Notes: a model not told the origin generated them from the sequence alone. Shown: positions 1 to 14,531, numbered from the stretch's first letter. The stretch: 23,846 bases of DNA from Phallusia fumigata (GCA_008931825.1 QXVZ01001820.1:1-23846), one strand, 5' to 3'. Numbers and translations: made by a program.

Positions 1-477
1 TACACATCTGAAATTCATTTATTTTGCTTGACAAATAAACACATCAATATAAACAGACTTGGGATTTAGTAAGTTTTACTTAAATCAACATCCCAGAGAC
101 CTAGTGACATGTATTTGAATCATTGCTGGATTCGAAAAACGGTTTTGCACTTTGTTGTGCCTTCAGCGATTTGTTTAATTTACAGGTTATATTTTATTGT
201 TTCTTTACAGCAGTAAGGATAGGAAGTGCTTAAACTGACACAAGTTATGGTTTGCAAAATACAATGTATTCACTACACATATGTTCTTTGGCAGTTATGT
301 TTTTAATTAAGCTGCTATTCGTTGCTTAAATATGGGGCGAGACCATTGAGTTGCTTGTTTTTTTCAGCAACGGATCCTTTTAAACGTTTCAGCAGTTTCA
401 CCGATGCGGCAATCTTGATTCATTGTCGTCGCAGGCCTGTATAAAATGGCTCGCTAGACTGGCCTAGACTCCAGCCA
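1..477. other. Non-coding stretch, no gene seen
   Basis: AT-rich sequence with no convincing coding potential on either strand. The only notable piece is at about 290-308 (GGCAGTTATGTTTTTAATT), which resembles the outer end of the inverted-repeat element at 19011-19143 and may be a solo remnant of the same family. Confidence 0.5.
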
Positions 478-602
478 TCACAGCAAGATACAGAAATCCG
501 CTGGCGTAGTCGTCAGTTCCACATAAATCCGAATGTTGCCTCCAACAGTCACCAAATCACTTTTCAAGTTCTTCAAATCGGACGGTTTCGTCTCACATTT
601 AG
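478..602 (-). CDS. Possible terminal exon, unrecognised, ending in CILL
   Basis: Read on the minus strand, an open stretch of 41 codons follows an AATCCAG acceptor-like sequence (rc of 603-609) and ends in TGA (478-480). The peptide is mixed in composition, with charged, polar and beta-type residues, and includes KCETKPSDLKNLKSDL and GGNIRIYVELTTTPADFCILL. The last four residues, CILL, have the form of a CaaX prenylation signal; a terminal Leu usually favours geranylgeranylation. No family was recognised, no partner exon was found, and a stretch this short can be open by chance, so this is weak. Confidence 0.2.
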
Positions 603-1408
603 CTGGATTAGCACGATTACGATTTAACCAGTTTGTTGCATTTCACACGTACAAAACTTGCAGGATGACGGTTTGATTTCTGTTGACAAACCTATATATT
701 TTGTACTCAAAACAGAAAATAATGCGTTTATTTGACCTGTTTGAAACAAAATTGTGTCAAAGTCCTTGTCACATTATTATAATTTGGCTTGTTAGAAGTT
801 TAATTGCTGCCGATCACTAGTAAATAAAGTAGACCGCATGACAAAACCAACAGTTCTGATCCGCCTAATACTAAGCAAAATGATAACTAACAAACTGACA
901 CAAATTCCATCTTTAGACAAAACATACAAAAATTGCTTACTGGTAACTGGACACGCTGCCTCTACTTGTGTCTGCACAAGGCAACAGATTCATCAACCAT
1001 GATATTTACATTGGCCTGCTTCCAATCACTGTGACGTTAGTAACAATAGGATGACGGTGAGTTTTATCTGGTATCAATATTGTAATTTTATTACATTCTA
1101 AGGAACTGCAACATGTGTTTTGGGGCGATGTATTTTTATAAACCGTGGATGGGAAACAGATATTAGAAAAGTATGAGTTCAAGATTATCTACAAAAGTGG
1201 TGGCTACATTTCATAACAAATGTTGCTGAATATGATTTCCAAAGTATTGGATTTTCACATGTATGTGTTTCGTCAAGCTGCAGCAGATAATTAGATCTGT
1301 AAGCAAACTAACTTTATGACCGTTACAGTAGTATACATAACATAGGCATCGACGTTTGTTTATTTGCATGGAATTTTGCTTGCCTAACTTTTGTATTTAT
1401 ATTTTTTA

Positions 1409-1953
1409 GATGTTTTAGTAAAATGCCCTGGCGGTGATCATGATCCATCCGTGGTAGTAAAATCAACAACCTACAAAAACGCTGCCAGTCTGTTGTAATA
1501 AATTCTTGATTTTTTGGGCCAACTGTGATCGTTGGAACAATAATTCCCCTTAGAATGTTGGATGATGATGCCGACCCAATGCTTCCTTGGTTAATTAGGC
1601 CATACACGGGATCAACATTAAACAACGAGCAGGAATGTTTTAGCTACCACCATAACAATGCACGTAATGTAATCAAAAATGCCTTTGGGAGATTAAAGGC
1701 CCGGTGGCGCATTTTGAAACGACCTTTGGACATTAAAATTGACAATTTAGTTGTGGGAGCTTGTAGCGTTTTCAAAAAAAAATCTAAAGATGCACAAACT
1801 CCAGTGCAGAGGGATAAACAGCTATTGGTACCTACTGCACATTTAACTGATGCTGCGATCGATTCTTCTGTAAGATCAACAAATGCTGACTACCTTTGCA
1901 AAATTATAAGTTTACCATTTGTTTGTACTACTTTCTGTGCATTGGATGTGTAA
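1409..1953 (+). pseudogene. PIF/Harbinger (HARBI1-like) transposase remnant
   Basis: The C-terminal half of a DDE_Tnp_4 transposase is recognisable. First comes a piece in one frame (1409-1497) reading CPGGDHDPS, equivalent to the family's W-P-G-S-x-H-D motif; it ends in stop codons. The next part, in another frame from 1525, has LDDDADPMLPWLIRPY (family form LGDxxYPLLPWLxxPY), then the block ARNVIKNAFGRLKARWRIL (family form AR-VVENAFG-L--RWR-L). The catalytic Glu of the ENAFG block is Lys here (codon AAA at 1675-1677), and the usual CCVLHN motif has become CSVFKKK. The frame break, the stops and the lost catalytic residue all point to an inactive copy. The N-terminal half, terminal repeats and target duplication were not found. 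It could lie in an intron of the acid phosphatase gene whose last exon is at 4046. Confidence 0.75.
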
Positions 1954-4045
1954 TAAAATCACAGCAAATAAACATACTGCCTTAAAATTTTGTATTACTG
2001 TTAAGAAATAATTAAAGGTAGAAATCACATAAAGCACAACCATCCTATCTACGTGAGGCAATGGAATCCACAATTCTTTCCAAGATGCCTAACATCTGCG
2101 GCATTTGTGAACTGGAGTGAGCTTCAACTGTATGAAAGTGATCCAGCATTGCATGAATTGTGATCACTTTTAAAAAATACAAAGAACAATTTGAGCAAAA
2201 TAAATTGCCAGCAAGTTTTATTTAACAAGAACAAAATGTGTTTGAGGTTAAGAAAGCAATTATGACAAGCAAACAACAGACAAAAAACAATCAAACTATG
2301 ACTTCTTGCAGATCAACGTCATATTTGGAAAGATTTTCTAGGTGACCTAAAACAAAACTAACAATGTCACATATGTATAGTAACCAATACATTAAAATCC
2401 TTGTCTATGGGTGATATAATGTCAGTACTACATGCCCATCAGAATAGTTAGTACATAAATGCAACAAAATAACAGAACTAAAAATAAAAAATTATTAAAT
2501 AAATTGCTGTGCCATACGGTCTTCTACATCAAAAGGCCCTAATTAGCTACCCAACACAGTTAAAACACATATGAATCGTAATCAAATCCACACCTCATCC
2601 AGCAGTTACTGCTATAGTCTCCTTGACATTTGTGATCCAATAAAGAAGCTGTTGATGCAATGCCTTGCAAAATATGACCCAACAAGAAGTGAGAAACCCA
2701 ATAGCTGACCAGCTAAGCATGAATAACCCTCAGTACAACTAAAATTTGTTCGACCAAATCAGTGATTTTGACAAAGACTCAGTTTTAGCCGAATACTTTA
2801 TTTGGATTCAGCCAAAACTGAACTTTAATGCAGTGTCTGGGCCTGATAATTGTCATTACCCAAAATTGTATTTAATTCAAAAAATACACAAACAATATAC
2901 TGCCACAAAGCCTACCAGCATCCCATTCATTTACATATTATCCAATGTTACTTGTATAACATCACAAACACATGCAGATCCCATGAAAACTTACTTGTAG
3001 GTGATTTCAACACCAAAAGCTGCACTGTGTGGTTTATAAATCCATTAAGCAATCACTTTGCGTCATGCTGTTTGTGTTCAGGCAAGACTGAAAACACATT
3101 TTTTGGTCTCCAAAAGGCAAGGGGTTAAAATTTGAAACAATCAAAAAGAAGACACCCTATCTGTTTTGGGGACATAAAGTGGGGGGGAGGGATTAGTGGG
3201 TATGGTAACCTCTCAAATTCATTTTAATGCTTACCATGTACCAACTGTCAGAAACTAATTTCTTAAGTCATCTATACATACAAGACTGCAGTTTTCTTAA
3301 ATTTACCATTATGAGGGCCATCGCTGTTCAGTTCATGCTGATCTGCTTGGATTCAGATTCAGTAACCAGGTCAATCAAGCCAATCAAGGTTTAACGAAGG
3401 TAAAACTTTAATACTAAAACAAGCGCAACTAAGTTAAGATGGCTCAAAACGGTTTGCCTGTACCCAGTGCTGGTCGGTAGAACGACAAGCAAAGCCCAAA
3501 CAGCACAATGTACATGTTACATAAGTTTTAAACCACTTTTAGGCGTCAGTTCATTGTTGTTGGTGCTTGTCCAGTGCAGGCCTGATCTAACGGCGGTGCC
3601 ACGTATATACAAAACTGTGTCTTCAGGTTTAACCCAAGGCCCCCAACCTTCAGTAGCAATATATCAACTGAAGGGTCATTGTTGAGTCTAAGATGCAAAA
3701 ACTTTCACTGATAAAGCATTCAAAATAATCTTGTCTGCTGTCATGAACCAAAAATTTAATGCCTATGGACTACAGCATGCATTACACAAGTTGAAAACTC
3801 ATCAGAACGCCAACCAACATGTCAAATATAAAGATTTAGATTGTCTACGCACCGAATATAATTTCCAAACTAACTTCGACTAATTAAACTTTTACTTTTG
3901 TTGCGCTTCATATCGTTTTTCGGCTTGGATTATTTGTTTGGTGCAATGTCGTCGACATGTTTTCTTTCACACTAAGCGAAACAAACTCAACTTAGACCAA
4001 TAAACCTTGAACCAAACAAACCCTAATACTCCTGTCCTCTTGCAG
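1954..4045. other. Non-coding stretch, no firm gene
   Basis: No convincing gene was found. One minus-strand segment (2045-2127) reads like a short terminal exon: after a CATACAG acceptor-like site come VEAHSSSQMPQMLGILERI and a TAG stop. It could be the tail of a second Harbinger-encoded protein, but this is speculative. Short open frames at 2746-3000, 2850-3128 and 3467-3685 have unnatural composition. A G-run lies at about 3181-3192. The upstream exons expected for the acid phosphatase at 4046 were not identified here. Confidence 0.4.
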
Positions 4046-4182
4046 CTGGACTGGACAACTTAGGCGGAGGTTTCGCTCGAGTGGAAATCACCAAAGAAAG
4101 TTTGAAGATGATTTTCATTCAAGGGAGAGACGGCCAGGAAATTTATAGCTTTCATGCAATTAAAAAAGGAGAGATCAAATGA
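4046..4182 (+). CDS. ACP5: Last coding exon of tartrate-resistant acid phosphatase-like gene
   Basis: A CTCTTGCAG acceptor leads into an open segment of 44 codons ending in TGA at 4180-4182. Its translation, containing GLDNLGGGFARVEITKESL and ending KKGEIK, matches the C-terminal strand of the metallophosphatase family. Mammalian ACP5/TRAP has a D-S-L-G-G-F-A-Y-V-E-I segment there, followed by a short G-x-x-L/I-Y/F beta strand; here the latter is GQEIYSF. TRAP-type enzymes are secreted or lysosomal di-iron phosphatases. The metal-binding motifs (GDNFY, GNHD, GHDH) would be on upstream exons, which I did not find in the first 4 kb. They may lie outside the window behind a long intron, or this exon may be a fragment. 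ATTAAA at 4202-4207 is a possible poly(A) signal just downstream. Confidence 0.6.
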
Positions 4183-4696
4183 AATGTTATTTGGTGAAAG
4201 AATTAAAAATGTCTAATAATTTATTGTGTCGGAACAATATAACATGAAAGGGAACAGATATGCGGTTTCGTCAAGTTGAACTTAGGTCGATTAAAACTTA
4301 AAATGGATCGGTAATCGGCTGTTTTTCAATAATTGAGTTATGTGACAAGTTTTTTTTTGATTGCAAAACCATTTTAAATTAAAACCAAATCATTCGGAAT
4401 GTTGAAAAAAGCAAGAATAGAAAAGTTGTTTCTGCTTGGCTGGTTATTGCACGCACCACTGATTTCGATAGCATGTGTTTCAACATTTTGTTGACAGATG
4501 TTTCCAAGATCTTTTCTACTTGTTGGATAACTTCCAACTAAACAACAGTAGTTCATTGTGCATTAGGTGCTCAGCAGTGTTGTAGAAAAAACAAAAGATT
4601 TGGGCGGAAATACAGTCTTTTTGCTGAATTTTATTTAAATTTTATCATTCGTTGATGCGTCTTTCCATTTATCGGCGGGCTATTCAATTTGCGAAC

Positions 4697-8699
<4,003 letters not shown>

Positions 8700-8809
8700 T
8701 TTTTATGAAATAATGTGATTTTTGAATTGCACCTCTTGTTTTTAGCATTAAATTTGTTAAAAATAGTGCTCCTTATAATGTTAGGTAATAATGGTATTAT
8801 GCGTTACAG

Positions 8810-8815
8810 AATAAA
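8810..8815 (+). terminator. Likely poly(A) signal of the PRMT6 gene
   Basis: A canonical AATAAA hexamer lies 111 bases after the PRMT6 stop codon in AT-rich sequence. It is the first good signal downstream. Confidence 0.5.
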
Positions 8816-9715
8816 ATCTTGCCTATTTTGTAAACTAGCTAAAATGTGTTCATTTATTTATACATGCTACGAAATGACATTTGATTTCCAAACTTCTTTT
8901 TCTGTATTTGTTTCATGCATACTCTCAAAGTTCAGCCAAGTTTTTAACCAGTACATAAAAATGTGTTGCCTGTATATGTTTCTAGTTCATAATTGCCCCG
9001 CCTTCCACAACACAACTGTAATACCCTTCCATTGCTTATGTATCGTCCTGTTGTCACTGTGTCGTATTGTTTGTTTTCTATGTGACACGGTGCGTTTCAC
9101 AATTTAGGCCAATTAAATTCGTGTTATAGGAAAATTTACTTTTGCCTGTTCTTTTATGGTCAAAGGACTTGTGTTCATAAGGTAAAAAATTTCTAGGGTG
9201 GCAGCCATTATATAAAGTCTATGCTGCCACAGCAGAAATTTCCTGGATTCATTATTATCTGCTTGCTTTCAAAACATACGTCACTTCACCGACATCAGGA
9301 TTTTCTGAAGCCTTGTTTGCACCAAACATGTGCCAGGCGAGCGACCGACATTTCTTTTCGTTTCTCGGACAACACCGGAGGAAATTCCATTTTTTCTCTT
9401 GTGCTTTCTGCACCAATAATACCAGTGACAACAGATAGTATAATAACGCTATGAACCAGTATGTGTACATTGTGTAATTTTATCACATGTCAGGCTGCTT
9501 GGATTTGATCATTACAGCTGATGCTGGCACTATCCATCAAAAGAAATGCCAAAAATGACTCAGGCAGCTGAATAATTTCGTAAAGTTTGCTACTTACGAC
9601 AATAACTGTATTGTTTGCATAGCGGCAAAAATTGCTTACTTTAGAGCTAAACAAATTACATTTACAAGCAAAATAAAACATAAAAATAAGGATAAGAAAG
9701 ACCATTCACTTCTGG
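8816..9715. other. Intergenic region between convergent PRMT6 and tafazzin genes
   Basis: The 3' ends of the two genes face each other across about 1 kb. Open frames here (8715-9107, 9221-9454 on plus; 9255-9486 on minus) have the composition of translated UTR or spacer. The clearest structure is the inverted repeat at 9187-9241. Confidence 0.5.
9187..9241. repeat. Imperfect inverted repeat / hairpin
   Basis: Arms 9187-9205 and 9223-9241 can pair. The inner eight bases are perfect (GTGGCAGC at 9198-9205 against GCTGCCAC at 9223-9230). A three-base mismatch follows, then AAATTTCT pairs with AGAAATTT. The loop is 17 bases, AT-rich and contains TATAAA. It could be a very short transposon remnant or a transcribed hairpin; the sequence does not say which. 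Confidence 0.5.
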
Positions 9716-12700
9716 TCATCTGCTTTCGTGGAGTCTTGTTGTTTCAGTTCTTAGTTTTTCTAATTCATCTTGTATAACATCAGTGACAGATTTCCGGATT
9801 TCTTTTGCACTTAATCCGAGTTGTTTTGCTTTCTTCAGCTGATCATCGAAGTTGATTGGATCCCCAATTAAAACAGTCACCTTTTTACCTGCAGCAAATT
9901 GATGTTACCTTTTAATTCCATGGAAAGCCAAAAAATTTAATCAAAAAGAGGCGTAAAAAATTATAAGGTAGAAAAACAGAAATGTGTCAAAACACAGATC
10001 TAACTTTTAAAGCAATATTTTAAAAGTTTTTTGAACATGGAAACAAGTGAGTTTAGAACCCCAAACCTTGTACTTTTCAACCTAATAATTTGATTTTAGC
10101 CTTTAAGCGATCAAGCTAGCAAATTTTGGGGTCGCGACCCCTATTACTGTGGTTCCCAACGCGGGGTCACAGCGAGGTTTTCTGGGGGTCGCGACAGATA
10201 TGTGATATTTTTTTACATTTCTTTTTATCAAACATAGGTTACAACTGGTTTGGTCTTCATCACCTGTCTTGTCTGGTACAATAAGCAGTAGCCAATGTGC
10301 CCATAGCTAATTGCACAGGCATTGTCACTGAAACGTCACAGGAATTATTGTCATCAACAATGAAATCCTTAGGCCATGAAGTTGCAAAGCCAGTTGTCTC
10401 ATGGAGCAAAAGTGAATGCAAATAAATGATATACCGCATTTTGATTGATCTTGTTGTTTGGAAAAACATGGTTGGTCGGGTCGCTTGTCACAGAATAATC
10501 ATTCTGTGTTGTCCGAATTGCTTGATTTATACAATGCAAATAGACAATTTAACAAACCTATTTTAGGAATGTACGGTTTGGTGTTCGGCAGAATGTCATC
10601 AATACCAAGATGGTACATCGGCAGAACTATCGGAGTTCGCTTGCATTCACTTATTAGTCTGCCTACTCCCCACTTCAACCTACAAATATAAAAGATCTAC
10701 AGAAGTTAAATCAGGAATGGACATTTCCAATAACTACGTGGGATGTAACATTGTTTACAAAGTTATAGAAATGCAATCTGTGCATTGCAGTGGATTTTAT
10801 AGCCAGAGGTTCTACCTTATCCAAGTTTTGTCCATGTTAACTTTTCCTTCGGGGAATACGTGAACCCATTCGTTGCGATTGAGTTTGCCCAAAGCACAGT
10901 CCATGCCACGCTGGAACACCCCATCACCTCGAACTACAGGAAAAGTCTAAAAAACATGAAATTACAAATGGTTACAGCAACATGTCAATTTCGGTGGAAT
11001 AACACATAGAATTCTGCATAACGACAACAATAAAGCAATTTATTTATTGCTAAGAAGCATCCCATTTCACACATCCCTACATGTAATGAAATAGATCGGA
11101 ATAAGGGAAAGTTGTTTAAAAAACCTTGCGTATTGGGTTTAAGGTATTTGGTTGTAATAATGTACCAGTTAAGGTATGACCAAACATTTCGTCAACAGTT
11201 AAGGCAGTGGTTCCCAACCTGGGGGGTCACGACAGACAAGTGATATTTTTAAAACTTTTTTATCACACATTGGTTACACTTGGTTTGGCCTGCATCACCT
11301 GTCTTGTCAGGTCTGATAAGCAGTAGGCTATGTGCCTATAGTTAACTGCACAAGCATTGTCATTGAAACGTCACAGGAATTATTGTCATCAACAATGAAA
11401 CACTTAGGTTAGGGCCATGAAGTTGCAAAGCCAGCCGTCTCATGGAACAAAAGTGAATGCAAATAAATGATATGCTGTAAAAAGCATTTTGATTANAGTG
11501 GTTCCCAACCTGGGGGTCACGACAGATAAGTGATATTTTTACAACTTTTCACCACACGTAGGCTACAACTGGTTTGGCCTGCATCACCTGTCTTGTCAGG
11601 TACGATAGGCAGTTGGCTATGTGCCTATAGGTAACTGCACAAGCATTGTCATTGAAACGTCACAGGAATTATTGTCATCAACAATGAAATACTTAGGTTA
11701 GGGCCATGAAATTGCAAAGCCAGCCGTCTCATGGAACAAAAGTGAATGCAAATAAATGATATGCTGTAAAAAGCATTTTGATTAATAAAAAAAAAAGGTT
11801 GGTCGGGTAGCAAGATATTTTAAATCATTATTCCAGTCAGAAAAGGCTGGGAACCACTGAGTTAAGGAGTATGGATATGAGGCATCAATTCCTAACTGAA
11901 CTCTTTTAACGTCGTTTACACAACAAAAAGTGCACATTGCTTTCTAATATTACTTTGCACTTGATTACCTTTCCTAGTCCAAAGAAAATGGCATGCCAGG
12001 ATTTGGAGAAGCATATATCATGCGCCCCCAGCATCCAACGTAGCTTATGAGGTTTAAAAGCAGTTTTCCAGGGCAAGACTCCAGCGAACAGAGGGTCATC
12101 CATGCAACTGTTGTGGTTACAAACTGCAAGATAAATTAAAGGCTATAAAAATGTTTGGATATTGCTCTGTTTGTAAGTAATATAACCCATGTAACTTTTA
12201 GAATGTATTAAATCCCACTCTAGAAGCATTAATTTTGCAACTTTAGATGGGTGAGGCTGATTTTGGTAAGAAAAAAGATCAAAACGAGTTTCTAGCATTG
12301 TCATGCACACCTGCATTATATGAGATATGACAGTTGCACTGTTCAAAAACAATTGTTTTGCACCACATTTTTAAATTTTCCACAGCACACACTTTATGGG
12401 GCTACAAAATTGTTTTTTCAGAAAAAGGGATACAAGTCAAAACAGTTTAAAAAACCATTTTCTAAGCATCAGACGTGTTACATGTGCATTGGAAATTATT
12501 TGTTTCAACAATTAGTGAATATTTACCTGTAACAAGGGGTTTTTCTTTGGGACGTCGTACAACCAAATTATTAAATATTTCTCCGCGATATACCTTGGGG
12601 GAATTGAGATAGCACAACCAAATCTTGCTCAAGGTGGCGACGGCCGTCATAGTAGCAGCACTAGAACATCTCCACCATAAAGGATAGGGGTCTTTCGGAA

Positions 12701-12740
12701 ATGGCCATTTTACTATCGATTTCATGCGGTTTGTTTCCAT
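9716..12740 (-). CDS. TAZ: Tafazzin, cardiolipin-remodelling acyltransferase (five exons)
   Basis: Tafazzin is a mitochondrial phospholipid-lysophospholipid transacylase that remodels cardiolipin. Minus-strand coding exons in order: 12740-12527, 12123-11969, 10946-10816, 10679-10558 and 9888-9716. All have GT-AG borders and matching phases, giving 264 residues, close to the 262 of the main human isoform. Seen: N-terminal VKWPFP (about 10-15) then a hydrophobic segment; acyltransferase motif NHNSCMDDP with H75 and D80 (HX4D); [13 protein letters not shown] (127-139); FPEGKVN (154-160); [26 protein letters not shown]; and VTVLIGDPI near the C-terminus. The split valine codon at the exon 1/2 joint restores the conserved T-V-x-N-H-x-S-C-M-D-D-P motif, which supports the splice call. 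ATG at 12738-12740 was chosen; Met6 gives a start nearer to the human one. Introns 2 and 4 carry hAT-like elements. A second copy of exon 1 lies upstream at 13468-13681. Confidence 0.93.
10128..10141. repeat. 14-bp perfect palindrome
   Basis: GGGGTCGCGACCCC, immediately left of the hAT-like copy that begins near 10147. The same GGGTCGCGAC string recurs inside that element near 10185-10195, so it is probably debris of the same or a nested family rather than a protein-binding site. Confidence 0.5.
10147..10485. mobile_element. Degenerate hAT-like element in tafazzin intron 4
   Basis: The left end, CTGTGGTTCCCAAC, matches the terminal repeat of the element at 11205. The interior is collinear with it, sharing for example ACGTCACAGGAATTATTGTC and GAATGCAAATAAATGATAT. 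The copy is more diverged, carries an extra 20-30 bases near its left end, and loses similarity just after GGTTGGTCGGGT (about 10469-10480), so the right terminal repeat is missing. No flanking duplication is visible. The right boundary is approximate. Confidence 0.7.
11205..11859. mobile_element. hAT-like non-autonomous element with 8-bp target duplication
   Basis: The ends are CAGTGGTTCCCAACCT (from 11205) and GGCTGGGAACCACTG (to 11859), the terminal repeats typical of hAT/Charlie-like transposons. A perfect 8-bp direct repeat, AGTTAAGG, flanks it at 11197-11204 and 11860-11867. A third AGTTAAGG at 11167-11174 is probably coincidental. The element has no transposase. Its first about 290 bases appear twice (11206-11495 and 11497-11785), separated by a single N at 11496, so the true unit is probably the roughly 363-bp right-hand copy. 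It lies in tafazzin intron 2. Confidence 0.85.
11206..11785. repeat. Tandem near-duplicate joined by a single N (likely assembly join)
   Basis: 11206-11495 and 11497-11785 align end to end with roughly 16-20 differences by eye, most of them near the left end. The second copy restarts at the second base of the element's terminal repeat exactly after the N. A joint at an undetermined base fits two overlapping contig ends better than a real tandem duplication. Confidence 0.7.
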
Positions 12741-14235
12741 TTACTGTTTAGTGTTTGCTGTTTAATCAAAATGTGCAATGTGCTTTTAAACCTCAAATAT
12801 CGGCCAAACAGCTGACAAAATTTGGCCAAATTCTATTTTCAACAGCTTCTTTTTCAAATAGCTTGTTTAACACTAAAAAGTGCACTTGTTTTTTAATGCA
12901 CAACATCCCAGATCACCTTAGGGACAATTAAGTTTTGTGTAGGTTAGAATTTAGAAAGCAAACGCAAAATGCAACACTAAAACAAAAACTACATATAAAG
13001 CAATTTGTGTGTTTACTGAGACATCAACTGCTTTGAGAATGTCACTAAATCACTTATAAATCTTTACAGACCGTTAAATAATTCTTGACCTTGACTTTTG
13101 CCCAATTTTTAAATTAAGCATAACATGCTCTCTACAGCGACATTAAAGTCTTTCAGAAATTGAAAAAGTAACAAACCACGGTAAAGTTTCCAATTTTTTT
13201 TTTCTCGGCCAAACCAAATTTTTTTCTTTTTTGGAATTTGGCCGGAAAAGGGCCAAACTGGCAACCCTGGCGGCTGGCGCTAAGCCTAATTGCGNTGTTT
13301 TGCACCACATTTTTAAATTTTCCACGGCACACACTTTATGGGGCTACAATTTTTTTTTTCAGAAAAAGGGATGCAAGTCAAAACAGTTTAAAAAACCATT
13401 TTCTAAGCATCAGATGTTTTACAGGTGCATTGGAAATTATTTGTTTCAACAATTAGTGAATATTTACCTGTAACAAGGGGTTTTTCTTTGGGACGTTGTA
13501 CAACCAAATTATTAAATATTTCTCCGCGATATACTTTGGGGGAATTGAGATAACACAACCAAATCTTGCTCAAGGTGGCGACGGCCGTCATAGTAGCAGC
13601 ACTAGAACATCTCCACCATAAAGGATAGGGGTCTTTCGGAAATGGCCATTTTACTATCGATTTCATGCGGTTTGTTTCCATTTACTGTTTAGTGTTTGCT
13701 GTTTAATCAAAATGTGCAATGTGCTTTTAAACCTCAAATATCGGCCAAACAGCTGGCAAAATTTGGCCAAATTCTATTTTCAACAGCAAATAGCTTGTTT
13801 AACACTAAAAAGTGCACTTGTTTTTTAATGCACAACATCCCAGATCACCTTAGGGACAATTAAGTTTTGCGTAGGTTAGAATTTAGAAAGCAAACGCAAA
13901 ATGCAACACTAACACAAAAACTATATATAAAGCAATTTGTGTGTTTACTGAGACATCAACTGCTTTGAGAATGTGACTAAATCACTTTTTTACGGACCGT
14001 AAATAATTCTTCACCTTGACTTTTGCCAAATTTATAAATTAAGCATAACATGCTCTCTACAGGCTACAGCGACATTAAAGTATTTCAGAAATTGAAAAAG
14101 TAACGAAGCACGGTAAATTTTCCAAATTTTTTTTTCTCAGCCAAACCAAATTTTTTTTGCCTAAGGGCTTTTTTGGAATTTGGCCGGAAAAGGGCCAAAC
14201 TGGCAACCCTGGCGGCTGGCGCTAAGCCTAATTGC
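12354..14235. repeat. About 940-bp tandem near-duplicate joined by a single N (likely false duplication)
   Basis: 12354-13294 and 13296-14235 are near-identical from TGTTTTGCACC to GCCTAATTGCG. They differ by scattered substitutions and small indels; for example, an extra AGCTTCTTTTTCA-type insertion lies in the left copy near 12845, and the right copy reads ACAGGCTACAG where the left reads ACAG. The pattern resembles two alleles. The left copy ends at an N (13295) exactly at the SINE target duplication. The block contains tafazzin exon 1 and its upstream region. Confidence 0.8.
13468..13681 (-). CDS. TAZ: Second copy of tafazzin exon 1
   Basis: This copy repeats the first coding exon at 12527-12740, including the ATG and the ACAG|GTAAAT donor. 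One amino-acid change is visible: VVQRPKEK here against VVRRPKEK in the other copy. There is no second copy of exons 2-5. If the duplication is real it could act as an alternative first exon spliced to exon 2; if it is an assembly artefact, it is the other allele. Seventy-one intact codons without damage fit the allele reading. Confidence 0.75.
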
Positions 14236-14236
14236 G

Positions 14237-14531
14237 TCGCCAAGATGGCCGAGTGGTTAGCACGACTGCCTTGTGCACACAAGGTTGTGGGTTCTAATCC
14301 CAGCTCGGTCGCTTGTGTTTCCCTGAGCAAGAAACTTAAGTGACATTGCTCCAACCCAGGGGAACCCGATGGGTTGACCCAAATTGAAGTCACCAACTTC
14401 CAAAAATCGAAAAAATCAAAAAAAAAGTGATCCAACGGAACTGCAATAAAGCAGGTAGCTCGACGGCGGACTCATAATGAGCATAGTGCATTCAGGCGTT
14501 ACTCCAAAATGAAACAAACAAACAAACAAAC
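14237..14531 (+). mobile_element. tRNA-derived SINE with AAAC tail
   Basis: The head is tRNA-like with both internal RNA polymerase III promoter boxes: A box TGGCCGAGTGG (14246-14256) and B box GGTTCTAATCC (14290-14300, one base from consensus). A tRNA-unrelated body follows, with an A-rich patch near 14405-14427, and then a terminal (AAAC)n run. A 7-bp direct repeat, AATTGCG, flanks it at 14230-14236 and 14532-14538. Tunicates are known to carry tRNA-related SINEs; I cannot assign the exact family. It lies just upstream of the tafazzin first exon copy, in opposite orientation. Confidence 0.88.

Noticed and set aside
8715-9107. 130-codon plus-strand frame after PRMT6
   Set aside because: The composition (many Cys, Phe, Leu, Ile) is typical of translated AT-rich 3' UTR, it overlaps the PRMT6 poly(A) signal, and there is no recognisable motif.
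12462-12740. 92-codon reading of tafazzin exon 1 extended past the splice site
   Set aside because: Codons beyond 12527 are intronic: the donor ACAG|GTAAAT and the conserved motif restored by joining to 12123 show that the exon ends there.
14246-14312. Functional tRNA gene
   Set aside because: The A and B boxes are good, but the segment is continuous with a SINE body, an AAAC tail and flanking target duplications, and the anticodon arm does not form a clean 5-bp stem with a 7-base loop.
14085-14435. 116-codon minus-strand open frame
   Set aside because: It runs through the SINE and its flank, so it is the antisense of repeat sequence and not a gene.
14511-14531. CAAA/AAAC microsatellite as an independent repeat
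   Set aside because: It is the terminal tail of the SINE, bounded by the target duplication.
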